DNA of 64,000 nt, from the NCBI GenBank assembly GCA_943327755.2, contig CALPYF020000013.1:1-64000 (forward strand), in the 5' to 3' direction. This DNA comes from Deinococcus hopiensis KR-140 (GTDB lineage Bacteria > Deinococcota > Deinococci > Deinococcales > Deinococcaceae). Numbering within the stretch: position 1 is the first letter of the stretch; every line of letters starts with the position of its first letter. Positions 26,938 to 35,538 of the stretch are shown one piece after another. A program made the position numbers and the translations under genes. The notes beneath the pieces were generated by a model, which was not told where the DNA came from, searched no databases, and saw only the letters and a list, made by a program, of their open reading frames with translations.

Positions 26938-26958
26938 TGGCCCGCGCACCGCGGGCCA
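26938..26958 (+). promoter_or_regulatory. Start hairpin 4 (gene 26969)
   Basis: 9-bp stem TGGCCCGCG / CGCGGGCCA, loop CAC, then GGCCGCTCGC (10 nt) and ATG 26969. Confidence 0.85.
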
Positions 26959-26968
26959 GGCCGCTCGC

Positions 26969-27547
26969 ATGAGCCCACCCAACCTCATCCTGCACGCCAC
27001 GACCTGCCTCACCCTGCTCGGCCTCACCGCGAAAGCCGCCCTCCGGGCCTTGGAGGACTCGTGGCAGATCCTCGACGCGGAGACAGGCCGCGCCCTCGGC
27101 ACCCTCCAGGGCGACCGGGTCACCGTGGACGCGGCCACCCTCCTCCCGGAGGAACTGGACCGCTGCGTCGCCCCTCTGCTCGGCCCCCCACTCGCCACGC
27201 GTTTCTTCCAGCAGTTCCCCGCCGCGAGCGGTGACTGGTTCCTCTGTGTGCAGGGTGGGCACGAGATCTCCCTGCGCGCTCGGGATGACACGGTTCTCGC
27301 CAGCGGCCACCTGTTCGAACCCACGAGCGGCGTCCTCTTCGCCACCGTGAACACCTGGAATCCCCTCCTGCACACCCTGCTCCCTGCCCCTGTTCCGGTC
27401 GGGCCGGGCAGTAACGAGAAGCAGGCACGCCTGCTCGATTGGCGAACCCTTAACGTCACGCCCAGCATCGCTGACTCGGACACGCTCGCCTTCTACATCT
27501 CACGGACGGCACTCGACGCACCCGTACCCGTACGGCTGCTGGTATGA
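26969..27547 (+). CDS. Unknown protein (192 aa)
   Basis: Soluble protein with an N-terminal hydrophobic helix (LILHATTCLTLLGLTA), a central beta segment (WFLCVQGGHEISLRARD) and a C-terminal LDWRTLNVTPSIADSDTLAF. No family recognised. Start defined by the hairpin. Confidence 0.55.
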   Translation: MSPPNLILHATTCLTLLGLTAKAALRALEDSWQILDAETGRALGTLQGDRVTVDAATLLPEELDRCVAPLLGPPLATRFFQQFPAASGDWFLCVQGGHEISLRARDDTVLASGHLFEPTSGVLFATVNTWNPLLHTLLPAPVPVGPGSNEKQARLLDWRTLNVTPSIADSDTLAFYISRTALDAPVPVRLLV

Positions 27548-27655
27548 CCCGGGGCACGCGGCCACCCGCACCGTGCTCCTCCTCTCGCAGGCGCTCACCC
27601 TGGAGACAGGTGAGAGTTGGCCGCACGGCCGCGCCCCGTACGTCTGAACCAGCCC

Positions 27656-27677
27656 TGGCCCCACCCGCGTGGGGCCA
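27656..27677 (+). promoter_or_regulatory. Start hairpin 5 (gene 27688)
   Basis: 9-bp stem TGGCCCCAC / GTGGGGCCA, loop CCGC, then GACTGGCGTC (10 nt) and ATG 27688. The stem differs from hairpins 2-4 by paired changes. Confidence 0.85.
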
Positions 27678-27687
27678 GACTGGCGTC

Positions 27688-28152
27688 ATGCTCATCACCG
27701 TCGGCCGCCTCGGCGATTCCCACGACACTGGACACGCGGAGTACGTCGGACGAGGCCGGGGCAGCGTCCTCGGCAATCCCCTGCCCGTCATCGGACGGGG
27801 CCGCTGGACGGGCGAGGCCGCCGCGTGGACAAGTCACCTGATCCACTCGGCGCACCTCACGGGCACCGAACGCGAGCAGGCACAGCGGGCGCTGCACCGC
27901 CTCGGCTTCGAGCAGGGAGAGGCAGCCGCGCTGTACCTGCACGTCCTGCGGGAGCAGTGCCGGACGGACACCCCACAACGCCGTGCCGTGCTGCGACTCG
28001 CCGCCCTCGCCACGCAGGGCCCCGTGCACCTCCAGTGCTGGTGCACCCCGAAGCCGTGTCACGCGGAGCACATCCGCTCGGCCATCCTCGGCTACGCGCA
28101 GACGTTGGTCGAGAGGCGCGCGACCGCCGCACGGGCTACCGTGCTCGGCTGA
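27688..28152 (+). CDS. DUF4326-like protein
   Basis: 154 residues with the two hallmarks of DUF4326: an early VGRGRGSVLGNPLPV and a late CWCTPKPCHAEHIRSAIL with conserved Cys/His. The family is common in phages and plasmids and has no established role; the Cys/His cluster suggests metal or nucleic-acid binding. Confidence 0.75.
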   Translation: MLITVGRLGDSHDTGHAEYVGRGRGSVLGNPLPVIGRGRWTGEAAAWTSHLIHSAHLTGTEREQAQRALHRLGFEQGEAAALYLHVLREQCRTDTPQRRAVLRLAALATQGPVHLQCWCTPKPCHAEHIRSAILGYAQTLVERRATAARATVLG

Positions 28153-28159
28153 ACAGACC

Positions 28160-28182
28160 TGGCCCCGGCACGGCCGGAGCCA
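28160..28182 (+). promoter_or_regulatory. Start hairpin 6 (gene 28193)
   Basis: TGGC-C-CCGGC / GCCGG-A-GCCA with one C-A mismatch, loop ACG, then CGCGCCGGGC (10 nt) and ATG 28193. The only stem in the set with an internal mismatch. Confidence 0.75.
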
Positions 28183-28192
28183 CGCGCCGGGC

Positions 28193-28621
28193 ATGGATCC
28201 CTACACGCTCACCCTCGCCCCGGAAGACACGTTCGAGGTCACCGCGTTCACGGCCGCGGAGTACTGCACGCCCTCCGGACACCGCCTCGGCCAACCGAAC
28301 GCCACTGGCATCGTTGACGTTGCTCTCCTCTCCCGCGCGCACCGCCGCGTGGTCCGCGCCCCTGATCGGCTGTTCCTCGCGGACGTGCGCCGCGCCACGG
28401 CCGAAGGCTGTACCGTGTGGCTCATCCACCTGCACCAGCGGCCCGCCCACGGGTACGAGATCGGCGGCGTCACCATCCTCACGCCCACCGAAGCCGACGC
28501 CCAGGCGCTCACCGATCAGCTCGAAGCGGCACAGACGCCCGACGCGTGGGCCACCGTCACCGCGCCCTACCGCGCCGGTCTGTTCGACCTGATCAGCTCC
28601 TACCTCACCGGCGAACCCTGA
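28193..28621 (+). CDS. Unknown protein (142 aa)
   Basis: Soluble mixed alpha/beta protein (TVWLIHLHQRPAHGYEIGGV is a likely central strand pair). No family recognised. Start defined by the hairpin. Confidence 0.55.
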   Translation: MDPYTLTLAPEDTFEVTAFTAAEYCTPSGHRLGQPNATGIVDVALLSRAHRRVVRAPDRLFLADVRRATAEGCTVWLIHLHQRPAHGYEIGGVTILTPTEADAQALTDQLEAAQTPDAWATVTAPYRAGLFDLISSYLTGEP

Positions 28622-28886
28622 ACGCCCGGCGCGCCCGGCGGGGCGTGGGCGGAGACGGCGGCGGGCGCACGGCGCGCCCACCGCAGCCCGGCAACGCCAG
28701 ACCCGGAACGCGCCGGGGGGTGGCTGCACGCAGTCCGCAAGCGGCCTGCGCGCGAAGGCGGCAATCCACCACCGACAGTCGCAAACCCCCAGAATCACCC
28801 CACTCCTCCATCACGCGGAAGGGGAAGGGACCGGGGTGGCGCACGCCGAACGCCCAGTGCGAGACCCCCGCTCACCGCTCCAGTCC
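28622..28886. other. Gene-free spacer holding one 45-bp repeat copy
   Basis: No credible gene. Very G+C-rich first half, then the direct repeat at 28829-28873. No terminator or promoter was identified with confidence. Confidence 0.4.
28829..28873 (+). repeat. 45-bp direct repeat, copy 1
   Basis: Begins GACCGGGGTGGCGCACGCCG; matches 30473-30517 with only a few differences. Both copies lie in non-coding DNA upstream of a start hairpin (28887 and 30569). Confidence 0.75.
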
Positions 28887-28906
28887 TGGCCTGCGCCCGC
28901 AGGCCA
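28887..28906 (+). promoter_or_regulatory. Start hairpin 7 (gene 28917)
   Basis: 9-bp stem TGGCCTGCG / CGCAGGCCA, loop CC, then CGTCCCTCCC (10 nt) and ATG 28917. Confidence 0.85.
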
Positions 28907-28916
28907 CGTCCCTCCC

Positions 28917-29372
28917 ATGCTCAGCCGATTCGATCTCGTCGCCGATGGTCCCGATGGCCCGAACACCTGGCAGTGTGCGGTCTACGCTCCCAGTGTCACC
29001 ACCGCCCTTCAGGCCACCCGCGCTGCTGGGTATGCCGGGACGAGTGCCTGGGACCTCGGGCAATTCGAACGGTCGGAAGGCATGACGCCCTTCGTGCTCA
29101 CCCCCTCTCAGGCGTGGGACGTCCGGGGTGAGCGGCACGCATCGTTCGGGCGTGCCCAGCTCCTCTCCCCCCTTCTGCACGTCCACCTCCCTCCCGGAGA
29201 CGTCGGCACGTCCAGTGAACTGCTGACGCGCTGGACCTTCCCCTCAGACATCCGGGCTCTGCTCGAAGCGGACGCGGGGAGCCCGGGCGAGGTGCACTGG
29301 ATCTGGATGCACGGCGAGCTGCTGGGACGCCCTGCTGATCAGCCCGTCCGGGTTGTGGCACGACCCTCGTGA
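28917..29372 (+). CDS. Unknown protein (151 aa)
   Basis: Soluble acidic protein with several Trp (TWQCAVYAPSVTTALQATRA ... VHWIWMHGELLG). No family recognised. Start defined by the hairpin. Confidence 0.55.
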   Translation: MLSRFDLVADGPDGPNTWQCAVYAPSVTTALQATRAAGYAGTSAWDLGQFERSEGMTPFVLTPSQAWDVRGERHASFGRAQLLSPLLHVHLPPGDVGTSSELLTRWTFPSDIRALLEADAGSPGEVHWIWMHGELLGRPADQPVRVVARPS

Positions 29373-29396
29373 CGCGGCGACCTGCCCATGAAGTGC

Positions 29397-29418
29397 TGGC
29401 CCCCTGCGTCGGGGGCCA
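29397..29418 (+). promoter_or_regulatory. Start hairpin 8 (gene 29429)
   Basis: 8-bp stem TGGCCCCC / GGGGGCCA, loop TGCGTC, then CCTCGCCTGC (10 nt) and ATG 29429. Confidence 0.85.
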
Positions 29419-29428
29419 CCTCGCCTGC

Positions 29429-29752
29429 ATGACCGGGGACGAAACACTGAGTGCGCAGCTGGACCGCCTGCGCGAGAGTTATGACGACGCGATAGAGGCG
29501 CTGGCCGAGCAGTTCGGCCTGATATGGACCGAGATGCACCCACGGGATGCCACGGCGCAGGGCGTCTGGCCACGCCTCACCATCGACGCCACGCCAGAGG
29601 GCACCATCACCTTCCAGGGCTTCCACTTCGAGTTCCGGACGTGCGTTCCCCTGGACTGCCGAGGGGCGTTTCTCGCGGCGGCCATCGCCCACCTGGACGC
29701 GTACCCTCGCCACGCGTACGACTGGCAGGCGATCCCCGAAGCGGACGACTGA
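29429..29752 (+). CDS. Unknown protein (107 aa)
   Basis: N-terminal helical, acidic region (SAQLDRLRESYDDAIEALAE) followed by a beta-rich part (GTITFQGFHFEFRTCVPLDC). No family recognised. Confidence 0.55.
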   Translation: MTGDETLSAQLDRLRESYDDAIEALAEQFGLIWTEMHPRDATAQGVWPRLTIDATPEGTITFQGFHFEFRTCVPLDCRGAFLAAAIAHLDAYPRHAYDWQAIPEADD

Positions 29753-29757
29753 AGCCC

Positions 29758-29779
29758 TGGCCCCCGACCCCGGGGGCCA
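29758..29779 (+). promoter_or_regulatory. Start hairpin 9 (gene 29790)
   Basis: 9-bp stem TGGCCCCCG / CGGGGGCCA, loop ACCC, then CCTCGCCCGC (10 nt) and ATG 29790. Confidence 0.85.
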
Positions 29780-29789
29780 CCTCGCCCGC

Positions 29790-30470
29790 ATGAACGGAAT
29801 TCAAGCAGCTGGAGGTCGCCGACTGTGCGGCAGTGGACGCACCGCCGGGGAACTGTACCTGGAGTGCGGCCTGATGAAGGGCGGCTCGCCCATCGAGGAC
29901 CGCCTCATGGACCTGCCCCTCGAGGTCGACCCAGTGGAGATGGGGGTGAGTGCCATCGGCATCAGCACCTTCACGGACGAGCATGGCGTCACGCATGTCC
30001 TGGACTGGGTGGGCGCGGACTCCTACCCGGAGATGGCGGACTTCATCGAGGAGGCGCGTCGCAAAGGCGTCAGTCGCAAGGTCAGTCGCACGGCGCCCCT
30101 GGGGGACCTCACCTCCCAGAGTTGCCTGTACCTCCTGCACCCCAGGGCCGTCGTCAAGAACGCGAGCACGCTGGCCACCCCCGACGGATTCGCCTGCCCA
30201 TGCGGGAAGGGGCACACGGCGCAGGAGGGCTGCATCGGTCTGGGCTGGCACGTCCAGCCGAACGCCGGGGAGGGCCAGCGCCGACTGGCGGACGGCACCT
30301 ACCCCGTCAAGGCACCCCTCTCCCCTGCCCCGGACTACGCGCTCGGCGTGTTCATGGTCGTGCCCATCACGGCCCTCACCGTCATCCAGCACCCCGACCC
30401 CACCGTCCAGGCCGACCGGGAGAAGCGGGCGGGACAGAGCGGCCTCCCGGTCTTCGTCGCACAGGAATAA
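29790..30470 (+). CDS. Unknown protein with Cys-rich motif (226 aa)
   Basis: 226 residues. A helix FIEEARRKGVSRKVSR is followed by SQSCLYLLHPRAVV and a compact Cys/His cluster CPCGKGHTAQEGCIG that could bind zinc. The C-terminus (YALGVFMVVPITALTVI) is hydrophobic. No family recognised. Confidence 0.55.
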   Translation: MNGIQAAGGRRLCGSGRTAGELYLECGLMKGGSPIEDRLMDLPLEVDPVEMGVSAIGISTFTDEHGVTHVLDWVGADSYPEMADFIEEARRKGVSRKVSRTAPLGDLTSQSCLYLLHPRAVVKNASTLATPDGFACPCGKGHTAQEGCIGLGWHVQPNAGEGQRRLADGTYPVKAPLSPAPDYALGVFMVVPITALTVIQHPDPTVQADREKRAGQSGLPVFVAQE

Positions 30471-30472
30471 CA

Positions 30473-30517
30473 GACCGGGGTGGCGCACGCCGGACGCCCA
30501 GTGCGAGATACCCGCTC
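30473..30517 (+). repeat. 45-bp direct repeat, copy 2
   Basis: Second copy of the repeat at 28829-28873, starting 3 nt after the stop of the preceding gene and 52 bp before start hairpin 10. Confidence 0.75.
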
Positions 30518-30568
30518 CCGCTCACGCCGGGCCACGCACGGTGCGCGGTCCACCTCTTCCGGCAGTGG

Positions 30569-30592
30569 TGGCCCCCGGACACCCGGGGGCCA
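30569..30592 (+). promoter_or_regulatory. Start hairpin 10 (gene 30603)
   Basis: 10-bp stem TGGCCCCCGG / CCGGGGGCCA, loop ACAC, then TGACATTCGT (10 nt) and ATG 30603. Confidence 0.85.
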
Positions 30593-30602
30593 TGACATTC
30601 GT

Positions 30603-31424
30603 ATGCCGACCGATGCCCCCCCACCCCTGCTCAACGTGACCGTGCCCACGCCCTTCAGTACCGCCGTGCCCCTCGACGACCTCACCGAGGACACGCACGG
30701 CGCCAGCAACCACCTCAAGGGCGCGCTGCGCTGCACCGGGCAACTCCAACCCATCGTGCTGGAATCCCTGCCCAGCGGCGAGTACCGCATCCGGGATGGG
30801 AATCGCCGCGTCGCGGCCGCCCGGTCGCTCGGCTGGACGCACGTGCAGGCGGACGTGTACGCCGGACTGACCGAAGCGCAGTGGGCCCTGGTGGTCGCCG
30901 GAGTGCACAACCGCAGTGCCAACCCCGTGGAGGAAGCCCGCCTGTACGGCACGCTCACCCAGACGCTCACCGAGGCGGGCATCGCCGCGAACACCGGCGT
31001 TCCCGTGCAAGTCATCCGCGCCCGCCTGTCCCTGCTCAGCCTGCCGGGCGACGTCCTGGACCTGATCGGGACGCGCACCCTGAGCCTGAGTGTCGCCGAG
31101 CGCGCCGCGAAACTCCGGGGCGTGCACGCCGAGCGGGCCGTGCGGGAGATCCGGGAGGCGGAACAGGCGGGCAAGCCGTTCACGGCTGCGCAGCTGAAGG
31201 TGGTCACCGTGGCCCGCGCCAGCAGCCTCGGGGCGCGCCTCATGGCCGCGGCGCCGCCCCCACCCACGCTGCTGCCCCCAGAGACGATCCTCGCCGAGGA
31301 AGTCCGGGCGCTCTGCGAACGGCGGGGCGTGAGCGTGCAGGCCCTGACGCAGGTCCTCACCGGGTCGGTGCCGCCCGTGACCCCCGTGCAGGCGGCCCAC
31401 GTCCACCGCGCCGTGGTGCACTGA
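30603..31424 (+). CDS. ParB-like protein, PRTRC type
   Basis: 273 residues. An N-terminal ParB/sulfiredoxin-like domain has the RIRDGNRRVAAARSLGW box (the GxRR region that binds CTP in ParB proteins), then an HTH-containing helical domain (IAANTGVPVQVIRARLSLLS). A second parB (44770) sits with parA, so this copy is probably the ParB of the PRTRC cassette (ParB-related, ThiF-related cassette). Start fixed by the hairpin. It overlaps the next gene as TGATG. Confidence 0.75.
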   Translation: MPTDAPPPLLNVTVPTPFSTAVPLDDLTEDTHGASNHLKGALRCTGQLQPIVLESLPSGEYRIRDGNRRVAAARSLGWTHVQADVYAGLTEAQWALVVAGVHNRSANPVEEARLYGTLTQTLTEAGIAANTGVPVQVIRARLSLLSLPGDVLDLIGTRTLSLSVAERAAKLRGVHAERAVREIREAEQAGKPFTAAQLKVVTVARASSLGARLMAAAPPPPTLLPPETILAEEVRALCERRGVSVQALTQVLTGSVPPVTPVQAAHVHRAVVH

Positions 31425-31711
31425 TGGCCCCCACACCACGCACGAAACGGAAGACCCGGACACGGCAGGGCACCCTGCACGAGTCCCTCTACCCGGCCGT
31501 GCGCCGCATGTACCCCACCGCGACGCGAGTCGTGCGGCACGAACGGCTGACGACCCATGGCCGTCACCGCCGTCCGGTGCTCGACGTGACGCTCGCGGCG
31601 TTCGATGCGCAGGGCCGGACGCTGATGGCCCTCCGGCCGGAGGAGATGCCCGAACTCCACGACGCGGTGACGGCCCGGCATGGTCCGGGGTACGTCTCGC
31701 TCGACCTCTGA
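31424..31711 (+). CDS. Small basic protein (95 aa)
   Basis: ATG 31424 overlaps the ParB-like stop. Basic N-terminus (RTKRKTRTRQG), then a mixed alpha/beta part (RPVLDVTLAAFDAQGRTLMA). No family recognised. Probably co-translated with the ParB-like gene. Confidence 0.5.
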   Translation: MAPTPRTKRKTRTRQGTLHESLYPAVRRMYPTATRVVRHERLTTHGRHRRPVLDVTLAAFDAQGRTLMALRPEEMPELHDAVTARHGPGYVSLDL

Positions 31712-31817
31712 GATCGCTGCATGCATACCACGCAGCCCGTGACACCGAAGCAAGACCGACGCCAATAGACGGCAGATGAGTTCACCTCGCGGTCAGTTGT
31801 GCGCTAGCGTGCCCGTC

Positions 31818-34800
31818 ATGACCGAGCGTGTCCACCAGCTCCAGCGGAAGACGGCCGGGGCAGCTCGCCCCGCACGGCCGGACCTCCAGCGCCCGGCTGA
31901 GGAGCTGGCGCACCACCACCGCGCCCTGCAGCGGCAGACAGCCCGCCCGGTCACGGCTCAGCGTCAGGCCGTCGCCCCGGTCCTGCGTGCGGCTGCCCTG
32001 GAGGGGCAGGAGACGGCCCGCCTGACGACCGCGCGCACCCAGCTGCAGCGGCAGGTGGACGCCCTGGCTCCCCTGCCAGCTGCTCCGCGCAGCGCGCCCA
32101 CCGCCGTGCCCGCGGCGCCCACGACCCCGTCGGATTGGGTGACCGTGATGCGCGCCCGCGCCGAGGGTGCCGAAGGTCAGCGCCTCGATGCCCGCGCGTA
32201 CGGGGAGTTCCAGGCGCTGCAGCGGCAGGTGGCGCACACCCTGGCGCAGGGCTTCCGGCAGGACCGCGGCGACCCCGCCGCCCGGTACGCCACGTACGGC
32301 ACGCACCTCGCGACCCTGCAACGTCACCCGGTGAGTGCCCCCGTCTCTCGGGTCGTCCTGGGCCTGGTGCCCTCCAGTGAGCGGCTTCCCCTGCAACGGG
32401 CGGCGGACGAGGCCCTGCAGCGTCTGCAGGCCCAGGAACAGGCCGCCCTGAACGCAGAGACCTGCCACTCGCTGCAGCGGCAACTGGCTGAACTCGACGC
32501 AGAGGCCACGCAGCCCGTGTTGCAGCGCATCCAGGCGCGGCGTGGCGGGGGCGCACCACTGCCGGAGGCCGTGCAGCGGCACCTGGAGCAGGGCCTCAAC
32601 CATGACCTCAGTCGTGTGCGCATCCACGACGACGCGGAAGCCGACAAGTTGGCCAAAGGCGTGAATGCCATTGCGTTTACGACAGGCACGGACATCTTCT
32701 TCCAGGCGGGGCGGTTCGAGCCGAACACCCAGAGCGGCTTGGAACTCCTCGCGCATGAGGTCACGCACACGGTGCAGCAGAGTCAGGGCCGCGTGGGCAC
32801 CGGCATCGACCCGGACGCTGGCCTGGAAGCGGAGGCGCGCGCCATGGGCGCACGACTGGCCCAGAAGACCACCCTGCCGACGCGGGCCACCCAACCCCAG
32901 CCTCACTCGACCGTTACACCAACCACGACCTTCCAGCGGCGTCCCGCCGCGGGAACGGCGCCCGTCCGCACGCCGACTCCGCAAGCGGTCGGTCGGGTCG
33001 GCATCATCACCCACTCCGACGGAGCCAACCTCCGCACGCAACCGGACGCGCAGGCCAGCAAGGTCCTGCCACAGCCTCTTCCGGTCGGCACGAAAGTCGG
33101 CGTGATCAGTCAGGCGGCGAACGGCTGGAGTCGGGTGTCCCTCCCGTCCGGGCAGAGCGGGTGGCTTCAGACCCTGCGCGTCACCACGAACCTGCCCGAT
33201 CCCGGCTCGCGCCTGATCCGGGTAGCACAGCAGACGACCGCAATTGGCGTGGCGGAACGCTACTACCGCGCCCTCGTGCGGCCCGGTCAGGACCTCCGGT
33301 ATTACGTGAATGTGCTCGAGCAGGTGAACCGCCAGCGGGGGACAGGCGCGTTCCAGGCGGGTCAGACCCTCCAGGCGGGCAGCCTGCTGTGGGTTCCCGG
33401 CGCCGCGTATGCGCAGACCCTGGCGGGGACTGTTCAATCCGGCTCGATCACGGGCGGAGCCCTGGCACGGGTCAATGCCGCCATGGGGCAGAGTCCCGGC
33501 GCGAACATCATGCGTTCCGTGCTGGAGTCGCCGCAGTACGTGCGGGAAGTGCTGGGGGACGCCTGGGTGACGGTGAAGGAGCACTGGCCCGTGATCCTGG
33601 CGACGACCACGGCGCTGATCGGCGCGGAGTTGCTCGTGGGGGTGCTCGCGGCCGCGCCGGAACCCACCACCGTCACGAAATTCCTGGCGGTGGGCCTGCA
33701 GGGCATCATCACAGCCGTCGCCGGGGTGGGGGCCGTCACGGCCGGAGCGGCCGCTCTCGAAGCGGGCGCGCGGTGGCTGAAGACGGCGTGGAGTTCCCGT
33801 GGGAACGCCACGCAGATCAAGGTGGCGGCCAAGGCGTTCCTGACGATGATCGGGCAGACCGTAATGGCGGTCGCCAGTGCGGCTGGGGTGCGCGCCAGTG
33901 CCGGGCGTACAACGGCCCTGCGCGGCCTGTACACGCGGGAGCAACTGGTCGCCCAGATCGGCAACAAGGCCACGTACGAGGCGCTGATGGACGTCCTGGC
34001 GGCGCGGGGCGTCAAGACTAACAACGCGCAACTGCTGGGGAATCTCCTGAAGAAGGTTCCGGATCCCCTCGAGCTCAAGGGCTTCCTGCGCAAGGTGGAC
34101 AAGCCCAGCGAGTTCCTGGCCACGCTGAACAAGTACCCACTGAACCGCGTGCGTCAGGTCCTGGCTGAGATCGACAGCCAGAGCATTCCGCCGCAGTTCG
34201 CGAGTCGACTGCTGACCCTCAATCTCGAAAATCCCGTCCCGACCAGGCCGCTGAACGCGGCGCGCGTCGCCTTACTGAACCAGAAAGTGCCCGGCGGAGC
34301 GGCCGACAAGACCTTCGGGGGCAAATCCGTGGTGCTGCGCGAAGAGCTGACGCCCACCCAGGCGGCGCAGGACAAGGCGGCAGGCGCGCGGTACCAGGCT
34401 CTGCTCGACGACATTCTGGAACGCAGCCCCTACGTCTACCGCTACACCACACGGTTCGCCCTGAACAAGGTGCGTGAGAACGGCTGGGACATCCGCGAAG
34501 CCTTCATGACCAACGTCCTCGTGAAGAATCCCAACGACGTGAGCCTGGGGGCACAACTCAAGCCCGCCTGGTACCAGTTCAGCGACGGGAACCCTGATGT
34601 GGTCGTCAAGATCCCCAGGCGCCTGCTGAAAGCCTCCACCGTCCCACGCCCCTCCGGGAATACGGCGGAAGTGGCGGGCTGGGAATTCACGACGTCCGCC
34701 TATCCGGAAGCGGGGAAAGGCGGGCTGCTGCAGTTCATGGGCACGCTGGACAACGGTGTCCTGGAAAGTGGCATCAAGACTGGCGAGATCGAAATCATAG

Positions 34801-34841
34801 AGCTGTCGGGCGGCACGTCCCGGTTGCCGCGGCCCCGATAA
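31818..34841 (+). CDS. DUF4157 polymorphic-toxin-like protein
   Basis: 1007 residues from ATG 31818 (an in-frame ATG at 31776 adds 14 unlikely residues). Residues 1-250 hold repeated LQRQ heptad-like motifs. A DUF4157 domain (about 250-330) contains HEVTHTVQQSQG, a zinc-metallopeptidase-like HExxH variant with V in the middle and T before the second H. An SH3-type domain follows (about 393-456, GANLRTQPDAQASKVLP), then a LysM-like/hydrophobic region (about 480-700) and a C-terminal domain (about 870-1007, RYTTRFALNKVRENGW ... GGLLQFMG) that varies in such proteins. DUF4157 proteins are commonly modular toxins, often linked to contractile injection systems; none is present here. The toxin activity is unassigned. 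Confidence 0.65.
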   Translation: MTERVHQLQRKTAGAARPARPDLQRPAEELAHHHRALQRQTARPVTAQRQAVAPVLRAAALEGQETARLTTARTQLQRQVDALAPLPAAPRSAPTAVPAAPTTPSDWVTVMRARAEGAEGQRLDARAYGEFQALQRQVAHTLAQGFRQDRGDPAARYATYGTHLATLQRHPVSAPVSRVVLGLVPSSERLPLQRAADEALQRLQAQEQAALNAETCHSLQRQLAELDAEATQPVLQRIQARRGGGAPLPEAVQRHLEQGLNHDLSRVRIHDDAEADKLAKGVNAIAFTTGTDIFFQAGRFEPNTQSGLELLAHEVTHTVQQSQGRVGTGIDPDAGLEAEARAMGARLAQKTTLPTRATQPQPHSTVTPTTTFQRRPAAGTAPVRTPTPQAVGRVGIITHSDGANLRTQPDAQASKVLPQPLPVGTKVGVISQAANGWSRVSLPSGQSGWLQTLRVTTNLPDPGSRLIRVAQQTTAIGVAERYYRALVRPGQDLRYYVNVLEQVNRQRGTGAFQAGQTLQAGSLLWVPGAAYAQTLAGTVQSGSITGGALARVNAAMGQSPGANIMRSVLESPQYVREVLGDAWVTVKEHWPVILATTTALIGAELLVGVLAAAPEPTTVTKFLAVGLQGIITAVAGVGAVTAGAAALEAGARWLKTAWSSRGNATQIKVAAKAFLTMIGQTVMAVASAAGVRASAGRTTALRGLYTREQLVAQIGNKATYEALMDVLAARGVKTNNAQLLGNLLKKVPDPLELKGFLRKVDKPSEFLATLNKYPLNRVRQVLAEIDSQSIPPQFASRLLTLNLENPVPTRPLNAARVALLNQKVPGGAADKTFGGKSVVLREELTPTQAAQDKAAGARYQALLDDILERSPYVYRYTTRFALNKVRENGWDIREAFMTNVLVKNPNDVSLGAQLKPAWYQFSDGNPDVVVKIPRRLLKASTVPRPSGNTAEVAGWEFTTSAYPEAGKGGLLQFMGTLDNGVLESGIKTGEIEIIELSGGTSRLPRPR

Positions 34842-34875
34842 TGACTCGCACCACACGCGCCGCATCAGGAGAGCC

Positions 34876-35190
34876 ATGAACAGCGAACGACAATTGGACA
34901 ATCAGGGCAACGCCATCGGCCTCTTTCGATCGGCCTTCCAAACTGCGGTTGGACACTTGCAGGAGACGCACCAGAACCTGCAAGACGTGTCTCAGGAGGA
35001 GCTGCTGGCCGCGACTGCCGCGCAGAAAGCAAGTCGCGCCTGGTACTTCGAGAACGATGGCGTGACCCAGCACGATCTGGACCTGTTCGATGAGGTGATG
35101 CTGGATTACTGGGCGAGCCTGCTCGACTGCCTGAAGGACCCGAGGGCCGACACGACCGTGGACGCCTGCCTCAATCTGCTCTTCCGCTGA
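34876..35190 (+). CDS. Candidate immunity protein (104 aa)
   Basis: AGGAGA precedes ATG 34876, 34 nt after the DUF4157 gene. A small acidic all-helical protein (LDLFDEVMLDYWASLLDCL), the size and position typical of immunity genes following polymorphic toxins. No family recognised. Ordinary Shine-Dalgarno, unlike its hairpin-started neighbours. Confidence 0.5.
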   Translation: MNSERQLDNQGNAIGLFRSAFQTAVGHLQETHQNLQDVSQEELLAATAAQKASRAWYFENDGVTQHDLDLFDEVMLDYWASLLDCLKDPRADTTVDACLNLLFR

Positions 35191-35538
35191 ACAGGGGAAG
35201 CGCAGCCGGTCATTACTTGATCTGTCAGTTGACATCCAGAAGTGTTCGAGTGATATGGAATCAAGCGCATAGATCGCGTTCCATAGGCGATAACTTGCGG
35301 CTGTCAGACCCTCAGCAAAATGATGGGCTGCTCGATCTGGGCTTCCTCCCGAAAACTGGACGGGATGAAATAGAGACTCTGGCTCGCCCTTGCCAGTCAT
35401 AGGCTGGGAAGTGAGGCCCCTATGAACAATCGGCAGTTCAGCACCTGAATAAAAATCGATTCCCGTTCCGCAGGCCTGCAAGTGCGCTTCACACACGAGT
35501 CTTGATTCATGTGCCTCACGACCATTGGAATGTCTTGG
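35191..35538. other. Gene-free spacer
   Basis: About 350 bp, less G+C-rich than its surroundings, between the immunity gene and the 3' end of rep. No gene, repeat or clear terminator seen. Confidence 0.4.

Noticed and set aside
27619..27631. TGGCCG-CA-CGGCC small palindrome
   Set aside because: No start codon at the expected distance and no closing A; chance in G+C-rich DNA.
31782..34031. Long minus-strand open frame antisense to the DUF4157 gene
   Set aside because: Mirror of codon bias in high-G+C DNA; no start signals, and the plus-strand protein has recognised domains.
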